From: Klebsiella michiganensis
GTDB taxonomy: Bacteria > Pseudomonadota > Gammaproteobacteria > Enterobacterales > Enterobacteriaceae
DNA length: 64,000 nucleotides
Direction: 5' to 3'
Assembly (NCBI RefSeq): GCF_002925905.1
Contig: NZ_PRDB01000001.1
Location: 806,001 to 870,000, forward strand
Shown here: one piece after another, positions 55,820 through 64,000 of the stretch
Layout of the letters: every line of letters begins with the position of its first letter
Position numbering within the stretch: position 1 is the first letter of the stretch
Notes under the pieces: model-generated
The model's input: only the letters and a program-made list of their open reading frames with translations
Databases searched by the model: none
Told to the model about the DNA's origin: nothing
Made by a program: the position numbers and the translations under genes

Positions 55820-56704
55820 ATGAAAATTGCTTTTGACGTTGATGTCATTAAAGACCTCGGGGTAACCCGAATGGTCCATCAGGTGGCGGAGTGGGGCTAC
55901 AAGTACATTGAGCAATCGCCGCACCCGCAGATCAACCCGTTCTACAAGCACCCGCGCGCCAGCCGGGAAATTATGGCTGAGTACAAGCAGGCGCTGCGCG
56001 ATACCGGCGTGGAACTCTCCTCGTTTATCTGCGTCTACCGCTGGTCCGGTCCGGATGAGCTGCGCCGTCAGGCGGCAGTGAAAAACTGGAAACGGCTGAT
56101 CGAAATCGCGGTTGAAATGGGTGTTCAGGTGATCAACACCGAGTTCTCCGGCGATCCTAACCAGCCGGAGATTTGCGATGAGATGTTCTATCGCTCCATG
56201 GAAGAGCTGCTGCCGATTTTTGAGCGCGAAGGCATCCGCGTTGAAATTCAGGCACATCCGTGGGACTTCTGCGAAGAGAACAATGAAACCGTCGATATCG
56301 TGAAGTCGTTCCGCAGCGATAACGTTAAGTACGTTTACAGCGTCCCGCATACCTTTTTCTATGACAAAGGCGTGGGCGACGTTGAGAAGATGCTGCGCTA
56401 CGCGGGAAGCGATCTCTCCCATGTGCTGATCGCGGATACCCGCAACCATACAAAACACTGCCGCTATATCGTTAACCCACCGGGCGTAGATGCCGTCGTT
56501 CACCAGCACGTGGGCGTCGGAGAAGGGGATGTTGATTTCGACGCGCTGTTCCGCACCCTGCGCGATATGAAATTTGCCGAGCAGACCTTCAAGGTCGGCG
56601 GTGAGCCGATTGTGGCCACCTCGCTGTTCGGCTACCCGGAAAAGATGAAATACCAGGCAGTGGAAACCCGTGAACTCATCGAACGTGAATTGCTGCGCCG
56701 GTAA
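55820..56704 (+). CDS. iolH: IolH family protein
   Basis: 294 aa TIM-barrel of the AP endonuclease family 2, very close in sequence to Bacillus IolH ([20 protein letters not shown] at the start, [19 protein letters not shown] inside). IolH is conserved in inositol operons; its exact reaction is not settled. Metal-ligand-like residues are in [18 protein letters not shown] and [11 protein letters not shown]. The gene lies between iolG and iolE with short gaps. Confidence 0.9.
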   Translation: MKIAFDVDVIKDLGVTRMVHQVAEWGYKYIEQSPHPQINPFYKHPRASREIMAEYKQALRDTGVELSSFICVYRWSGPDELRRQAAVKNWKRLIEIAVEMGVQVINTEFSGDPNQPEICDEMFYRSMEELLPIFEREGIRVEIQAHPWDFCEENNETVDIVKSFRSDNVKYVYSVPHTFFYDKGVGDVEKMLRYAGSDLSHVLIADTRNHTKHCRYIVNPPGVDAVVHQHVGVGEGDVDFDALFRTLRDMKFAEQTFKVGGEPIVATSLFGYPEKMKYQAVETRELIERELLRR

Positions 56705-56729
56705 GGCGCAGCGGCAGGAGCCCCCTACT

Positions 56730-57629
56730 ATGAACAAAGATAACGTAAAACTGGCTATCGCCCCGATTGGCTGGACTAACGACGATATGCCGGAGCTGGG
56801 CAGCGAGAATACTTTCCAGCAAATCGTCAGCGAAATGGCGCTGGCGGGCTTTACCGGCAGCGAAGTCGGCAGCAAATATCCACGCGATCCGGCGGTTCTC
56901 AAGCCGATGCTGGATATCCGCGGCATTCAGATTTGCAACGCCTGGTTCAGCACCTTTTTTGCTAACGGCCAGCGGGAAAAGACCATTGATGAATTCGTTA
57001 ACCACATGAATTTCCTGCATGCTATGGGCGCGAAAGTGATCGGCTGCTCTGAGCAGAGCGGCAGCATCCAGGGGCTGGAAAAGCCCATTCTGGAGAATGC
57101 GAAACCGTGCTTTAGCGAAGAAGAGTGGCAGCGGGTGGCGGAAGGCTATAACACCCTCGGTCGTCTGGCGGCGGAAAAGGGCATGCAGGTTTGTCTGCAC
57201 CATCATATGGGCACCGGTATCCAGACGACGGCAGAGATCGACAAGTTTATGTCGCTGGTGGATGACAAAGTCTTCCTGCTCTACGACACCGGACACGCCT
57301 GGTATTCCGAAGGCGGCGAAGAGCCGATGCTGGCGATTCTGAAAAAATATCTGCCGCGCATTAACCACGTGCACCTGAAAGACGTGCGTCCGCCGGTGAT
57401 CGAGCAGGTGCGTCGCGAAGGGCTCTCCTTCCTGGACGGCGTGAAGAAGGGGACCTTCACCGTGCCGGGCGACGGCGTCATTGATTTCCGTCCGGTGTTC
57501 AAGCTGCTGGACGAGCATGGCTATAAAGGCTGGATGGTGGTTGAGGCCGAGCAGGATCCGGCGCTGGCCAACCCATTCGAATACGCCGTAAAAGCGCGCA
57601 AGTATATCCGCGAGACGGCAGGAATCTAA
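56730..57629 (+). CDS. iolE: myo-inosose-2 dehydratase IolE
   Basis: 299 aa TIM-barrel. It removes water from 2-keto-myo-inositol to give 3D-(3,5/4)-trihydroxycyclohexane-1,2-dione, which IolD uses. The start [42 protein letters not shown] and HVHLKDVR are the family motifs. I start at the ATG at 56730; the upstream frame to 56670 overlaps iolH without a match. A good terminator follows at 57645-57675. Confidence 0.97.
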   Translation: MNKDNVKLAIAPIGWTNDDMPELGSENTFQQIVSEMALAGFTGSEVGSKYPRDPAVLKPMLDIRGIQICNAWFSTFFANGQREKTIDEFVNHMNFLHAMGAKVIGCSEQSGSIQGLEKPILENAKPCFSEEEWQRVAEGYNTLGRLAAEKGMQVCLHHHMGTGIQTTAEIDKFMSLVDDKVFLLYDTGHAWYSEGGEEPMLAILKKYLPRINHVHLKDVRPPVIEQVRREGLSFLDGVKKGTFTVPGDGVIDFRPVFKLLDEHGYKGWMVVEAEQDPALANPFEYAVKARKYIRETAGI

Positions 57630-57644
57630 TCGTTGTTTTATTTT

Positions 57645-57675
57645 CAGGCCATACGTCGTATGGCCTGCTTTTTTT
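57645..57675 (+). terminator. terminator of iolDGHE
   Basis: CAGGCCATAC-GTC-GTATGGCCTG followed by C and a run of seven T. It lies 15 bases after the iolE stop. Confidence 0.92.
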
Positions 57676-57797
57676 ACCCCATCACTCAGCAGTAGCTCAA
57701 GACGTAGAACGAAAACAACACGTCGGTGAGGCCTCGGCCTCTGCATTCAGACTAGAGCAAATCTTCCCTCAAACAAGGCGGGTTACTGGAGTCTATT

Positions 57798-59297
57798 ATG
57801 TCTAAGGAACAATATCTTACACTCAATAAAGCGTCGGGACCGAATAGCGAGACCCCGACAACGCCCTTTGTAAAAGTTGTCGCCCTGATCGCGACGCTTG
57901 GCGGTTTACTTTTTGGCTATGATACCGGGGTGATTTCCGGTGCCTTACTCTTTATGGGCACCGAGCTTCATCTTACTCCCTTTACCACCGGTCTGGTCAC
58001 CAGCTCGCTGCTATTCGGCGCCGCCTTTGGCGCGCTGCTTTCTGGCAATCTGGCGAATGCGGCGGGCAGAAAGAAAATTATTCTGTGGCTGGCGGTGCTT
58101 TTTGCCATCGGCGCGATAGGCACTTCTATGGCGCCGGACGTTAACTGGATGATTTTCTTTCGCCTTATTCTCGGCGTGGCGGTCGGCGGGGCGGCGGCCA
58201 CCGTACCGGTCTATATTGCCGAGATAGCTCCCGCGAATAAGCGCGGACAGCTGGTTACTTTGCAGGAGCTGATGATCGTATCCGGTCAGCTGCTGGCCTA
58301 TATTTCTAATGCCACGTTCCATGAAGTCTGGGGCGGGGAAAGCACCTGGCGCTGGATGCTGGCGGTGGCGACGCTACCCGCCGTGCTGCTCTGGTTTGGC
58401 ATGATGTTTATGCCGGATTCACCGCGCTGGTACGCGATGAAAGGGCGCCTGGCGGAAGCCCGTCGCGTGCTTGAGCGCACCCGGCATAAAGATGATGTTG
58501 AGTGGGAGCTGCTGGAGATCACCGAAACGCTGGATGAGCAGCGCAATCTCGGTAAGCCCCGGTTCAGCGAGATTATGACCCCGTGGTTGTTCAAGCTGTT
58601 TATGATCGGTATTGGTATAGCGGTTATCCAACAGCTTACCGGTGTAAATACCATTATGTACTATGCCCCCACGGTACTGACCTCGGTTGGTATGACTGAT
58701 AATGCCGCGCTGTTTGCCACTATCGCCAATGGCGTAGTCTCAGTATTGATGACATTCGTTGGCATCTGGATGCTTGGCAAAATTGGCCGTCGCCCGATGA
58801 CCATGATTGGTCAGTTCGGCTGCACCGCCTGCCTGGTTTTTATCGGTGCGGTCAGCTATCTGTTGCCGGAGACGGTTAACGGCCAGCCTGATGCGCTGCG
58901 CGCCTATATGGTTCTGGCAGGGATGTTACTGTTTCTGAGCTTTCAGCAGGGGGCGCTATCGCCAGTGACCTGGCTGCTCATGTCGGAAATATTTCCAACT
59001 CGCCTGCGCGGTATTTTTATGGGGGGGGCGGTATTTTCAATGTGGATTGCCAACTTCCTGATCTCCCTGTTCTTCCCGATACTGCTGGCGTGGTTAGGGC
59101 TTTCAGGCACCTTCTTTATCTTCGCCGGTATTGGCGTATTCGGTGCGATATTCGTGATTAAATGCGTACCGGAAACCCGCCACCGTAGTCTTGAACAAAT
59201 TGAGCACTATCTGCGGGATAAGCTGGACACCAGTGAAGAAGGGCAGGCCGCCAGGGCCCGGCGAATAGTGGCTGAATCGCAGGCGGATAAAGTGTAA
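57798..59297 (+). CDS. iolT: MFS sugar transporter, IolT type
   Basis: 499 aa, sugar-porter family with twelve predicted helices. The signatures are GGLLFGYDTGVISGAL in helix 1, RLILGVAVGGAA, PDSPRWYAMKGR after helix 6 and PETRHRSLEQIE at the C-terminal end. It is most like IolT proton symporters for myo-inositol. It follows iolE after a terminator, so it has its own transcription start in the 57676-57797 gap, and it is convergent with the Ugp-like operon. Confidence 0.9.
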   Translation: MSKEQYLTLNKASGPNSETPTTPFVKVVALIATLGGLLFGYDTGVISGALLFMGTELHLTPFTTGLVTSSLLFGAAFGALLSGNLANAAGRKKIILWLAVLFAIGAIGTSMAPDVNWMIFFRLILGVAVGGAAATVPVYIAEIAPANKRGQLVTLQELMIVSGQLLAYISNATFHEVWGGESTWRWMLAVATLPAVLLWFGMMFMPDSPRWYAMKGRLAEARRVLERTRHKDDVEWELLEITETLDEQRNLGKPRFSEIMTPWLFKLFMIGIGIAVIQQLTGVNTIMYYAPTVLTSVGMTDNAALFATIANGVVSVLMTFVGIWMLGKIGRRPMTMIGQFGCTACLVFIGAVSYLLPETVNGQPDALRAYMVLAGMLLFLSFQQGALSPVTWLLMSEIFPTRLRGIFMGGAVFSMWIANFLISLFFPILLAWLGLSGTFFIFAGIGVFGAIFVIKCVPETRHRSLEQIEHYLRDKLDTSEEGQAARARRIVAESQADKV

Positions 59298-59307
59298 CGC
59301 TGATTGC

Positions 59308-59446
59308 CAACGGTATCTGCAATGCTGGAGCGGTGCTCAGCGGTCTGCACGGACCGGGCTAACGAGCCGTATCGAACGATCCCCTCCCCTTGAAAAGGGG
59401 GAGGGGGCACACTGCTTCCGTACGGTATTGCAGAAGATACCTCAGC
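59308..59446. repeat. imperfect inverted repeat with palindromic core
   Basis: GGTATCTGCAAT at the left and ATTGCAGAAGATACC at the right face each other, apart from a 3-base insertion. In between lies CCCCTCCCCTTGAAAAGGGG-GAGGGGG (59383-59411), like the palindromes at 9050 and 13088. It lies between convergent genes and could end both transcripts. Confidence 0.5.
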
Positions 59447-59473
59447 TATCTGCAGAGATAGTGAGGGAAAGGC

Positions 59474-60784
59474 CTACTTCACTTCCGCCAGCGCGGTCTT
59501 ATCGACGTAGGGCTTCATCAGCGCATCGGCCTCCTTCTGTGCCGCCTGCACCGCGGCTTCCGGGGTGATTTTGGCATCGTTGACCACCGCGGCCAGCTGG
59601 TTTTCCATCGCTTTACGCACGGCAACGGTCTCCCAGGTGGAGTACCACGGATGGGCATACTTCAGCTGTTCGAGGGCGATAGCCGCGCGCGGATCCTGCT
59701 GCAGATACGCCTTCATTTCCGGCGTATCGTAGGCGGCCTTACGCGGGGAGAAGTAGCCGGTAAAGCGGCTCCAGGCGCCGTTGACCTGCGGGCTCACCAG
59801 ATACGTCAGGAACTGATACGCCGCTTTTTTCTGCGCGTCGTTGATGCCCTTGAAGCTGACCAGGCTGGCGCCGCCGATCGGTACCGCGCGCTGCTCTTTG
59901 GCCGGCAGCATCGCCACGCCCAGCTCAAAATCTTTGCTGTTCTCGCGCATAAAGCCCAGCGCGCCGGTGCTCAGCATCGCCATTCCGACTTTGCCGGAGA
60001 AGAAGCTGGCGCAGATCTGTTTCGAATTCAGCACGCCGGAAGGCATGACTTTGTCTTTATAGACCAGGTTCTGCCAGAAGCGCAGGGCGCCGATGGTGGT
60101 TGGCGTGTTGTAATAGACTTCGCCCGGATAGTCCTCGTTAAAGTATTTCCCGCCGTTGGCGCGCACCAGCGCCGAGAAGATCCAGCCGCCGTAATCATCG
60201 TTGGTCGACGGCAGCATGATCCCCCACTGGCCTTTGCTTTCGTCGGTCAGCTTTCTGGCGTCCGCCAGCAGCTCGGCCCAGGTTTGCGGCGGCTGTTTGA
60301 TCCCGGCCCGATCGAACATCGTTTTGTTGTAGTAGAGGATCGGCGTCGAGTTATGGAACGGGATCGCATAGGTGGTGCCCATCACCTGGGCGTTTTTATG
60401 CATTGCGGGCCAGAACGCCTTCACCAGAAAATCCCCCGCTTTTTGATCGCCATACTGGAACAGCTCGTCCATCGGCAGGATCTCACCCTTCAGCGCCAGA
60501 TCGGTGGTGAAGTTAGCGGACATAATCACCAGCGCGGGCGGCTGCCCGGCCTTCTGCGCCGATTCGGCTTTGATCTTGGTGGTGTCGTAGTTGCCGGTAA
60601 AGATCCCGCGTACTTCGACATCCTGCTGCGACTCGTTGAATTGCTTAATGACGCGGGTCATCTCCATGGTCAGCTTGCCGTCCACCGGCGCCGGAAACAT
60701 GAAGTCGATCTTCTCTTTCGCCAGCGCCGCGCCGCTCAGGGCAAGGCTGAGCCCAACCGCGAGAGCGGTGAGAGGTTTAAACAT
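59474..60784 (-). CDS. ABC transporter substrate-binding protein, UgpB-like
   Basis: 436 aa, family 1 extracellular solute-binding protein. A Sec signal peptide (about 1-22, ending SGAALA) is followed by KEKIDFMFPAPVDGKLT. Regions ASNFTTDLALKGEILPMDE-like and VGMAMLSTGALGF are typical of UgpB-type glycerol-3-phosphate binding proteins. In this operon with gpdQ it probably binds glycerophosphodiesters or G3P in the periplasm. It is the last gene of the operon, about 200 bases after the ATPase gene, with a repeat in the gap. Confidence 0.88.
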   Translation of the reverse strand: MFKPLTALAVGLSLALSGAALAKEKIDFMFPAPVDGKLTMEMTRVIKQFNESQQDVEVRGIFTGNYDTTKIKAESAQKAGQPPALVIMSANFTTDLALKGEILPMDELFQYGDQKAGDFLVKAFWPAMHKNAQVMGTTYAIPFHNSTPILYYNKTMFDRAGIKQPPQTWAELLADARKLTDESKGQWGIMLPSTNDDYGGWIFSALVRANGGKYFNEDYPGEVYYNTPTTIGALRFWQNLVYKDKVMPSGVLNSKQICASFFSGKVGMAMLSTGALGFMRENSKDFELGVAMLPAKEQRAVPIGGASLVSFKGINDAQKKAAYQFLTYLVSPQVNGAWSRFTGYFSPRKAAYDTPEMKAYLQQDPRAAIALEQLKYAHPWYSTWETVAVRKAMENQLAAVVNDAKITPEAAVQAAQKEADALMKPYVDKTALAEVK

Positions 60785-60845
60785 GGTTTGTCTCCATCAG
60801 TAAGCACCTGTCCACAGGCTATTTTATTTGCCAGTTTGGCCCTGG

Positions 60846-60983
60846 GCAGTGCTCAGACAAAACTCGTAGAGTTTTGAACACCCTTCAGGGTGGCCCGAAG
60901 GGGAAGCGTAGCGAATCATCCTCACGTACTACACGTACGCTCCGGTTCTTCCGCGCTGTCCGTGTCCAAACTGACTGCAACAA
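60846..60983. repeat. ERIC-like intergenic repeat
   Basis: The block has a stem (ACTCGTAGAGT), CACCCTTCAGGGTG and a centre CTCACGTACTACACGTACGC resembling the ERIC core in reduced form. It lies between the UgpC-like and UgpB-like genes. Confidence 0.45.
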
Positions 60984-62054
60984 TTACGCCTGATGTACCG
61001 GCGCTAAATTATGCTGTTTCTCAGCATGAAAAAGATGCACATCGGCAGGTGAAAAGCCGAGGATCAGCGAATCGCCTTTCTCCGGCACCGCGCCTCGATG
61101 GCGACGGCTAAAGCGTAAGGTGCCGATGGGGGTGCTGACGTGGAGCAAATAATCGGCTCCCATCAGTTCTCGTTGCAGCACGGTGGCGGGCAGGCGCAGA
61201 TGGCTCTCCTCCACGCGGTCGCTGATATGTTCCGGGCGAATGCCTAACCATACCCGGGATTCTTCACGGTAGCGCGGCGGCAGCGGATAGCGCAGCTCAC
61301 CCAGTAATACCTCACCATCAGCGCAGGGCAGTGAGAGCAGATTCATCGCCGGAGATCCGATAAACCCGGCGACAAACAGGTTGGCCGGGTTGGCGTACAG
61401 ATACTCCGGTCGCCCGACCTGCTGTACGTGGCCGCCGTTCATCACCACGATGCGGTCGGCCATCGACATCGCTTCCGTCTGGTCATGGGTGACGTAGACG
61501 GTGCTGGTTCTGAGCTGCTGGTGGAGGTCCATAATGCTGTCGCGCACTTCGCTACGCAGGCGGGCGTCGAGGTTGGAGAGCGGCTCATCCATCAGGAACA
61601 GGCGCGGATTGCGCACAATCGCCCGCGCCATCGCCACCCGCTGCCGCTGGCCGCCGGAGAGCTTCGCCGGTTTGCGATCGAGCAGGGTATCCAGCTGCAG
61701 CATCTGCGCGACTTTATCCACCCGCGGCTGCCAGCTGGTCTTCTCCTCTTTGCGCACCTTCATGCCGAAGGTGATGTTGTCGCGCACCGACAGGTGCGGA
61801 AACAGCGCATAGTTCTGGAAGATCATCGCGAAGTTGCGCTCTCTGGGCGACATTTCGGTGATGTTCTCATCGTGCAGCCAGATCTCCCCCTCGCTGACCG
61901 GCTCCAGCCCGGCGAGCAGGCGCAGCAGGGTGCTTTTACCGCAGCCGGACGGGCCCACCAGCACCACGAACTCCCCTTCGCGAATATCCAGCGACAGGGC
62001 GCTGAGGGCCGGTTTACCGTCAAACTGTTTACTGATGTTTTGCAGACTAAGCAT
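60984..62054 (-). CDS. ABC transporter ATP-binding protein, UgpC/MalK-like
   Basis: 356 aa. Walker A is in [13 protein letters not shown], the signature in [16 protein letters not shown] and Walker B in [13 protein letters not shown]; the C-terminal MOBE/TOBE domain (~240-350) includes VWLGIRPEH. It powers uptake with the two permeases. I start at the ATG at 62054 ([13 protein letters not shown]), next to the gpdQ stop; the frame upstream to 62177 lies inside gpdQ. Confidence 0.92.
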   Translation of the reverse strand: MLSLQNISKQFDGKPALSALSLDIREGEFVVLVGPSGCGKSTLLRLLAGLEPVSEGEIWLHDENITEMSPRERNFAMIFQNYALFPHLSVRDNITFGMKVRKEEKTSWQPRVDKVAQMLQLDTLLDRKPAKLSGGQRQRVAMARAIVRNPRLFLMDEPLSNLDARLRSEVRDSIMDLHQQLRTSTVYVTHDQTEAMSMADRIVVMNGGHVQQVGRPEYLYANPANLFVAGFIGSPAMNLLSLPCADGEVLLGELRYPLPPRYREESRVWLGIRPEHISDRVEESHLRLPATVLQRELMGADYLLHVSTPIGTLRFSRRHRGAVPEKGDSLILGFSPADVHLFHAEKQHNLAPVHQA

Positions 62055-62059
62055 GGCGT

Positions 62060-62884
62060 TTAGCAATCTTCCGTTGGGCAGCTGATATTTTCGTCGTACA
62101 TCCACGGTCCGGCGTAGTGGGTCAGAGGATGCTGATAGCTCACCCACTGCTCGTCGACCTGGCGATGCATCAGGCACGACGCCGGAGAGAGGTCGTAATA
62201 CGGACGGGTATCTTCATGAAAGTAGGGCACCTGGTGGACGGTTCCCGGGATGGTGGAGATGATGGCCTGGCGATACTGGGTCATGGTCAGGCTGTGGTTA
62301 TGGCCGCAGAAAATGCGCGTCAGCGACGGGAAACGCTCAACCAGCGCCAGCAGACGATGGCCGTTTTCGCAGGCGATAGGGTCCATCTGCGCGTTGCCCA
62401 GCGGCAGCGGCGGATGATGCATAAACACCGTCGCCGGTTTATCGCCGCCATCAAACAGCTGAGCCTCCAGCCACTTGATGGTTTCCTCGGTCAGCCAGCC
62501 TTTCGACGTACCCGCCCGGCTGGAGTCGATAAACAGCAGGCGAGTGGCAAAATCGTCTACCGCGTAGTGCATGTTTTGCGCATCGCTGCCGAGCTGCGGG
62601 CACAGCGGATGCAGATATTCCAGAAACAGCGCTTTATCGTCGTGGTTGCCGGGAATGAGATACAGCGGATAGTTCAGGCTGCCGAGGATCTGGCGGGCGA
62701 CCTCATACTCTTCCGGGCGGCCGCAGTTGACGATATCGCCGCTCACCACCACTGCGTCCGGACGCTCCTGCAGGGCATTCAGCTGGGAGACGACGTCGGC
62801 ATTGGCGGCGTTGACGTCAATAAAGCCGTACAGCTTCTGGCCGCGGCTGCGGAAATGGGTATCGGAAATTTGCGCTAACAGCAT
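62060..62884 (-). CDS. gpdQ: glycerophosphodiesterase GpdQ
   Basis: 274 aa, almost identical to the crystallised Klebsiella (Enterobacter) aerogenes GpdQ. All metal-centre residues are present: Asp8 and His10 (SDTH), Asp50 (SGD), Asn80 (GNHD), His156 (FMHHPP), His195 and His197 (GHNH). It hydrolyses glycerol-3-phosphodiesters, with a broad range in vitro. There is no signal peptide, so it acts in the cytoplasm on what the surrounding ABC transporter brings in. It lies 10 bases after the permease gene and 5 before the ATPase gene. Confidence 0.96.
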   Translation of the reverse strand: MLLAQISDTHFRSRGQKLYGFIDVNAANADVVSQLNALQERPDAVVVSGDIVNCGRPEEYEVARQILGSLNYPLYLIPGNHDDKALFLEYLHPLCPQLGSDAQNMHYAVDDFATRLLFIDSSRAGTSKGWLTEETIKWLEAQLFDGGDKPATVFMHHPPLPLGNAQMDPIACENGHRLLALVERFPSLTRIFCGHNHSLTMTQYRQAIISTIPGTVHQVPYFHEDTRPYYDLSPASCLMHRQVDEQWVSYQHPLTHYAGPWMYDENISCPTEDC

Positions 62885-62894
62885 GAAGAGCTCC

Positions 62895-63782
62895 TTATTT
62901 GATCCCGGAGAAGCCGAAGCTTCGCAGGAACTGTTTCTGGAAGAGGATGAACGCCAGCATCAGCGGCAGGCAGACCATCAGCGTGCCGGCGCCGATGATG
63001 CCCCACTGACCGCCGGATTCGGCGCCCATGGCGAACGAGACCAGCCCCACGGTCAGCACCTGTTTGTCCGGGTCGTTCAGCATCATCAGCGGCCACAGAT
63101 ACTCGTTCCAGTGGTAGGTAATGCTGACGGTGGCGAAGGCCAGCACCGACGGCCAGGACATCGGCAGCAGCACGCGGAACAGCACCTGCCACCAGCGACA
63201 TCCCTCCATCAGCGCCGCCTCTTCCAGCTCTTTGGGGATGGCCAGAAACGCCTGACGCATCAGGAACACGCCGAACGCCGAGGTGAAGTAGGGCATCATT
63301 ACCCCGGTGAGGGTGTTGAGCAGGCCGAAGGTTTTCAGGGTCAGCATGTTCGGCACCATCATCACCACCGGCATGATCATCAGCTGGACGAGGAACATCA
63401 GGAACAGCGTCTTCTTGCCGCGGAACTCGTGGCAGGCGAAGACGTAGCCGGCGGTGGTGATGGTCAACAGCTGCACGAAGAAGGTGCCGAAGGTGAAGAT
63501 AAGGGTATTGGCGTAGAGGCTCAGCCAGTCGGCGCTGGCCCAGGCATCGCGGAAGTTATCCAGCGTCAGCGGCATACGGGGCAGCAGCGAGGCCATATCC
63601 TCGCCGAAGGTCGTGGCGCTGAACGAGGTCGCCAGCATCCATAAAAACGGGCTCATCCACAGCAGCGCCAGGCAGCACATTAATACCGTGAGCGTAAAGG
63701 GCTGCGAGCGGCGCAGGCGCAGCCAGAGCGGGCGCGACGCGCTGTGCGATCGCAGCGCCAGCGGCGAGATTTCAGCGCTCAT
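62895..63782 (-). CDS. ABC transporter permease, UgpE-like
   Basis: 295 aa with six predicted helices. The coupling EAA motif is in [20 protein letters not shown]. It is the carbohydrate-type MalG/UgpE half of the channel. Its start overlaps the stop of the upstream permease by 11 bases; gpdQ follows after 10 bases. Confidence 0.92.
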   Translation of the reverse strand: MSAEISPLALRSHSASRPLWLRLRRSQPFTLTVLMCCLALLWMSPFLWMLATSFSATTFGEDMASLLPRMPLTLDNFRDAWASADWLSLYANTLIFTFGTFFVQLLTITTAGYVFACHEFRGKKTLFLMFLVQLMIMPVVMMVPNMLTLKTFGLLNTLTGVMMPYFTSAFGVFLMRQAFLAIPKELEEAALMEGCRWWQVLFRVLLPMSWPSVLAFATVSITYHWNEYLWPLMMLNDPDKQVLTVGLVSFAMGAESGGQWGIIGAGTLMVCLPLMLAFILFQKQFLRSFGFSGIK

Positions 63783-64000
63783 AGTGCGCTCCTTTCTCCA
63801 GCAGTTTGAGGTTAATCAGCGAGAAGGCAAACAGCCCGGCCAGCGTCAGGAAGGTGGCGGCGGAAGCTTTACCTAAATCATGGGTGTCCCAGGCGAGGTT
63901 CTGGATGTAGTAGAGCAGCACGGTAGTGGCGTTATCCGGCCCGCCGCGGGTCATCACCGCCACGTGGTCGATCTGGGTGATGGAGTAGATCAGCGCCGTG
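63772..64000 (-). CDS. ABC transporter permease, UgpA-like, C-terminal part (cut by window edge)
   Basis: About 75 codons reach from the right edge to the stop at 63772. The visible part (AVMTRGGPDNATTVLLYYIQ) and the last helix (TFLTLAGLFAFSLINLKLL) are the C-terminus of a MalF/UgpA-type permease. It is the first visible gene of the operon, overlapping the next permease by 11 bases. Confidence 0.88.
   Translation of the reverse strand, partial: TALIYSITQIDHVAVMTRGGPDNATTVLLYYIQNLAWDTHDLGKASAATFLTLAGLFAFSLINLKLLEKGAHYER

Overview
The window is a chromosomal segment of an enterobacterium (Enterobacterales) close to the Klebsiella/Raoultella group. This is inferred from gene order and from proteins I recognise: the yjgA-pmbA, nrdDG, treBC-treR-mgtA-ridA and pyrBI-argI-rraB-miaE-valS-holC-pepA-lptFG-yjgR backbone seen in E. 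coli and Salmonella, a cytoplasmic GpdQ matching the Klebsiella (Enterobacter) aerogenes enzyme, and an iol regulon with the IolC-DUF2090 fusion. GC-rich coding, REP/BIME and ERIC repeats also fit. No tRNA, rRNA, insertion sequence, phage gene or CRISPR array was seen.

Bases 1-3250 hold the 5' end of a methylmalonate-semialdehyde dehydrogenase gene (off the left edge), yjgA/darP, pmbA/tldE and cybC. Bases 3375-12200 are an accessory catabolic cluster. A promoter region with three CRP-type sites and a perfect 20-bp palindrome is followed by a stand-alone PRD protein, four proteins of unknown-function families (SFCGS, DUF4312, DUF4311, DUF4310), an amidohydrolase/deacetylase, a DgaE-type PLP ammonia-lyase, a DgaF-type aldolase, an exported beta-propeller lactonase and a HTH-PRD-PRD-EIIB-EIIA regulator. 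This is the best candidate here for an undescribed system: probable uptake and breakdown of an acylated amino-sugar acid, with the four unknown proteins as transporter, possibly phosphorylating.

Bases 12350-24040 carry nrdDG (with NrdR boxes, an FNR-like site and two DnaA boxes), a beta-glucoside PTS/GH4 operon with a divergent RpiR regulator and two matching inverted-repeat operators, and treC-treB-treR. Then come mgtA with its PhoP box and proline-rich leader peptide mgtL, ridA, a GbpA-type chitin-active LPMO inserted between ridA and pyrI, pyrBI with the pyrL attenuator, tabA, argI with a double ARG box, rraB, miaE, an exported esterase, yjgM, valS-holC, pepA, lptFG and yjgR.

Bases 45148-59297 are a complete myo-inositol regulon: an IolI-like isomerase, iolA, iolB, iolR, iolC-DUF2090, iolD, iolG, iolH, iolE and an iolT-type transporter. 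IolT imports inositol; IolG, IolE, IolD and IolB convert it stepwise; IolC phosphorylates and the fused DUF2090 domain presumably cleaves the product; IolA makes acetyl-CoA. Several promoters share a TGAAAT-N4-ATTTCA motif that may be the IolR operator, and one copy lies before the left-edge dehydrogenase gene. A five-unit ~117-bp REP array sits at the 3' end of iolR and has copied that gene's last codons.

The right end (59474-64000) is a Ugp-like ABC operon with gpdQ inside it, on the minus strand: permease (cut by the edge), permease, gpdQ, ATPase, binding protein. It suggests import of glycerophosphodiesters and their hydrolysis in the cytoplasm.
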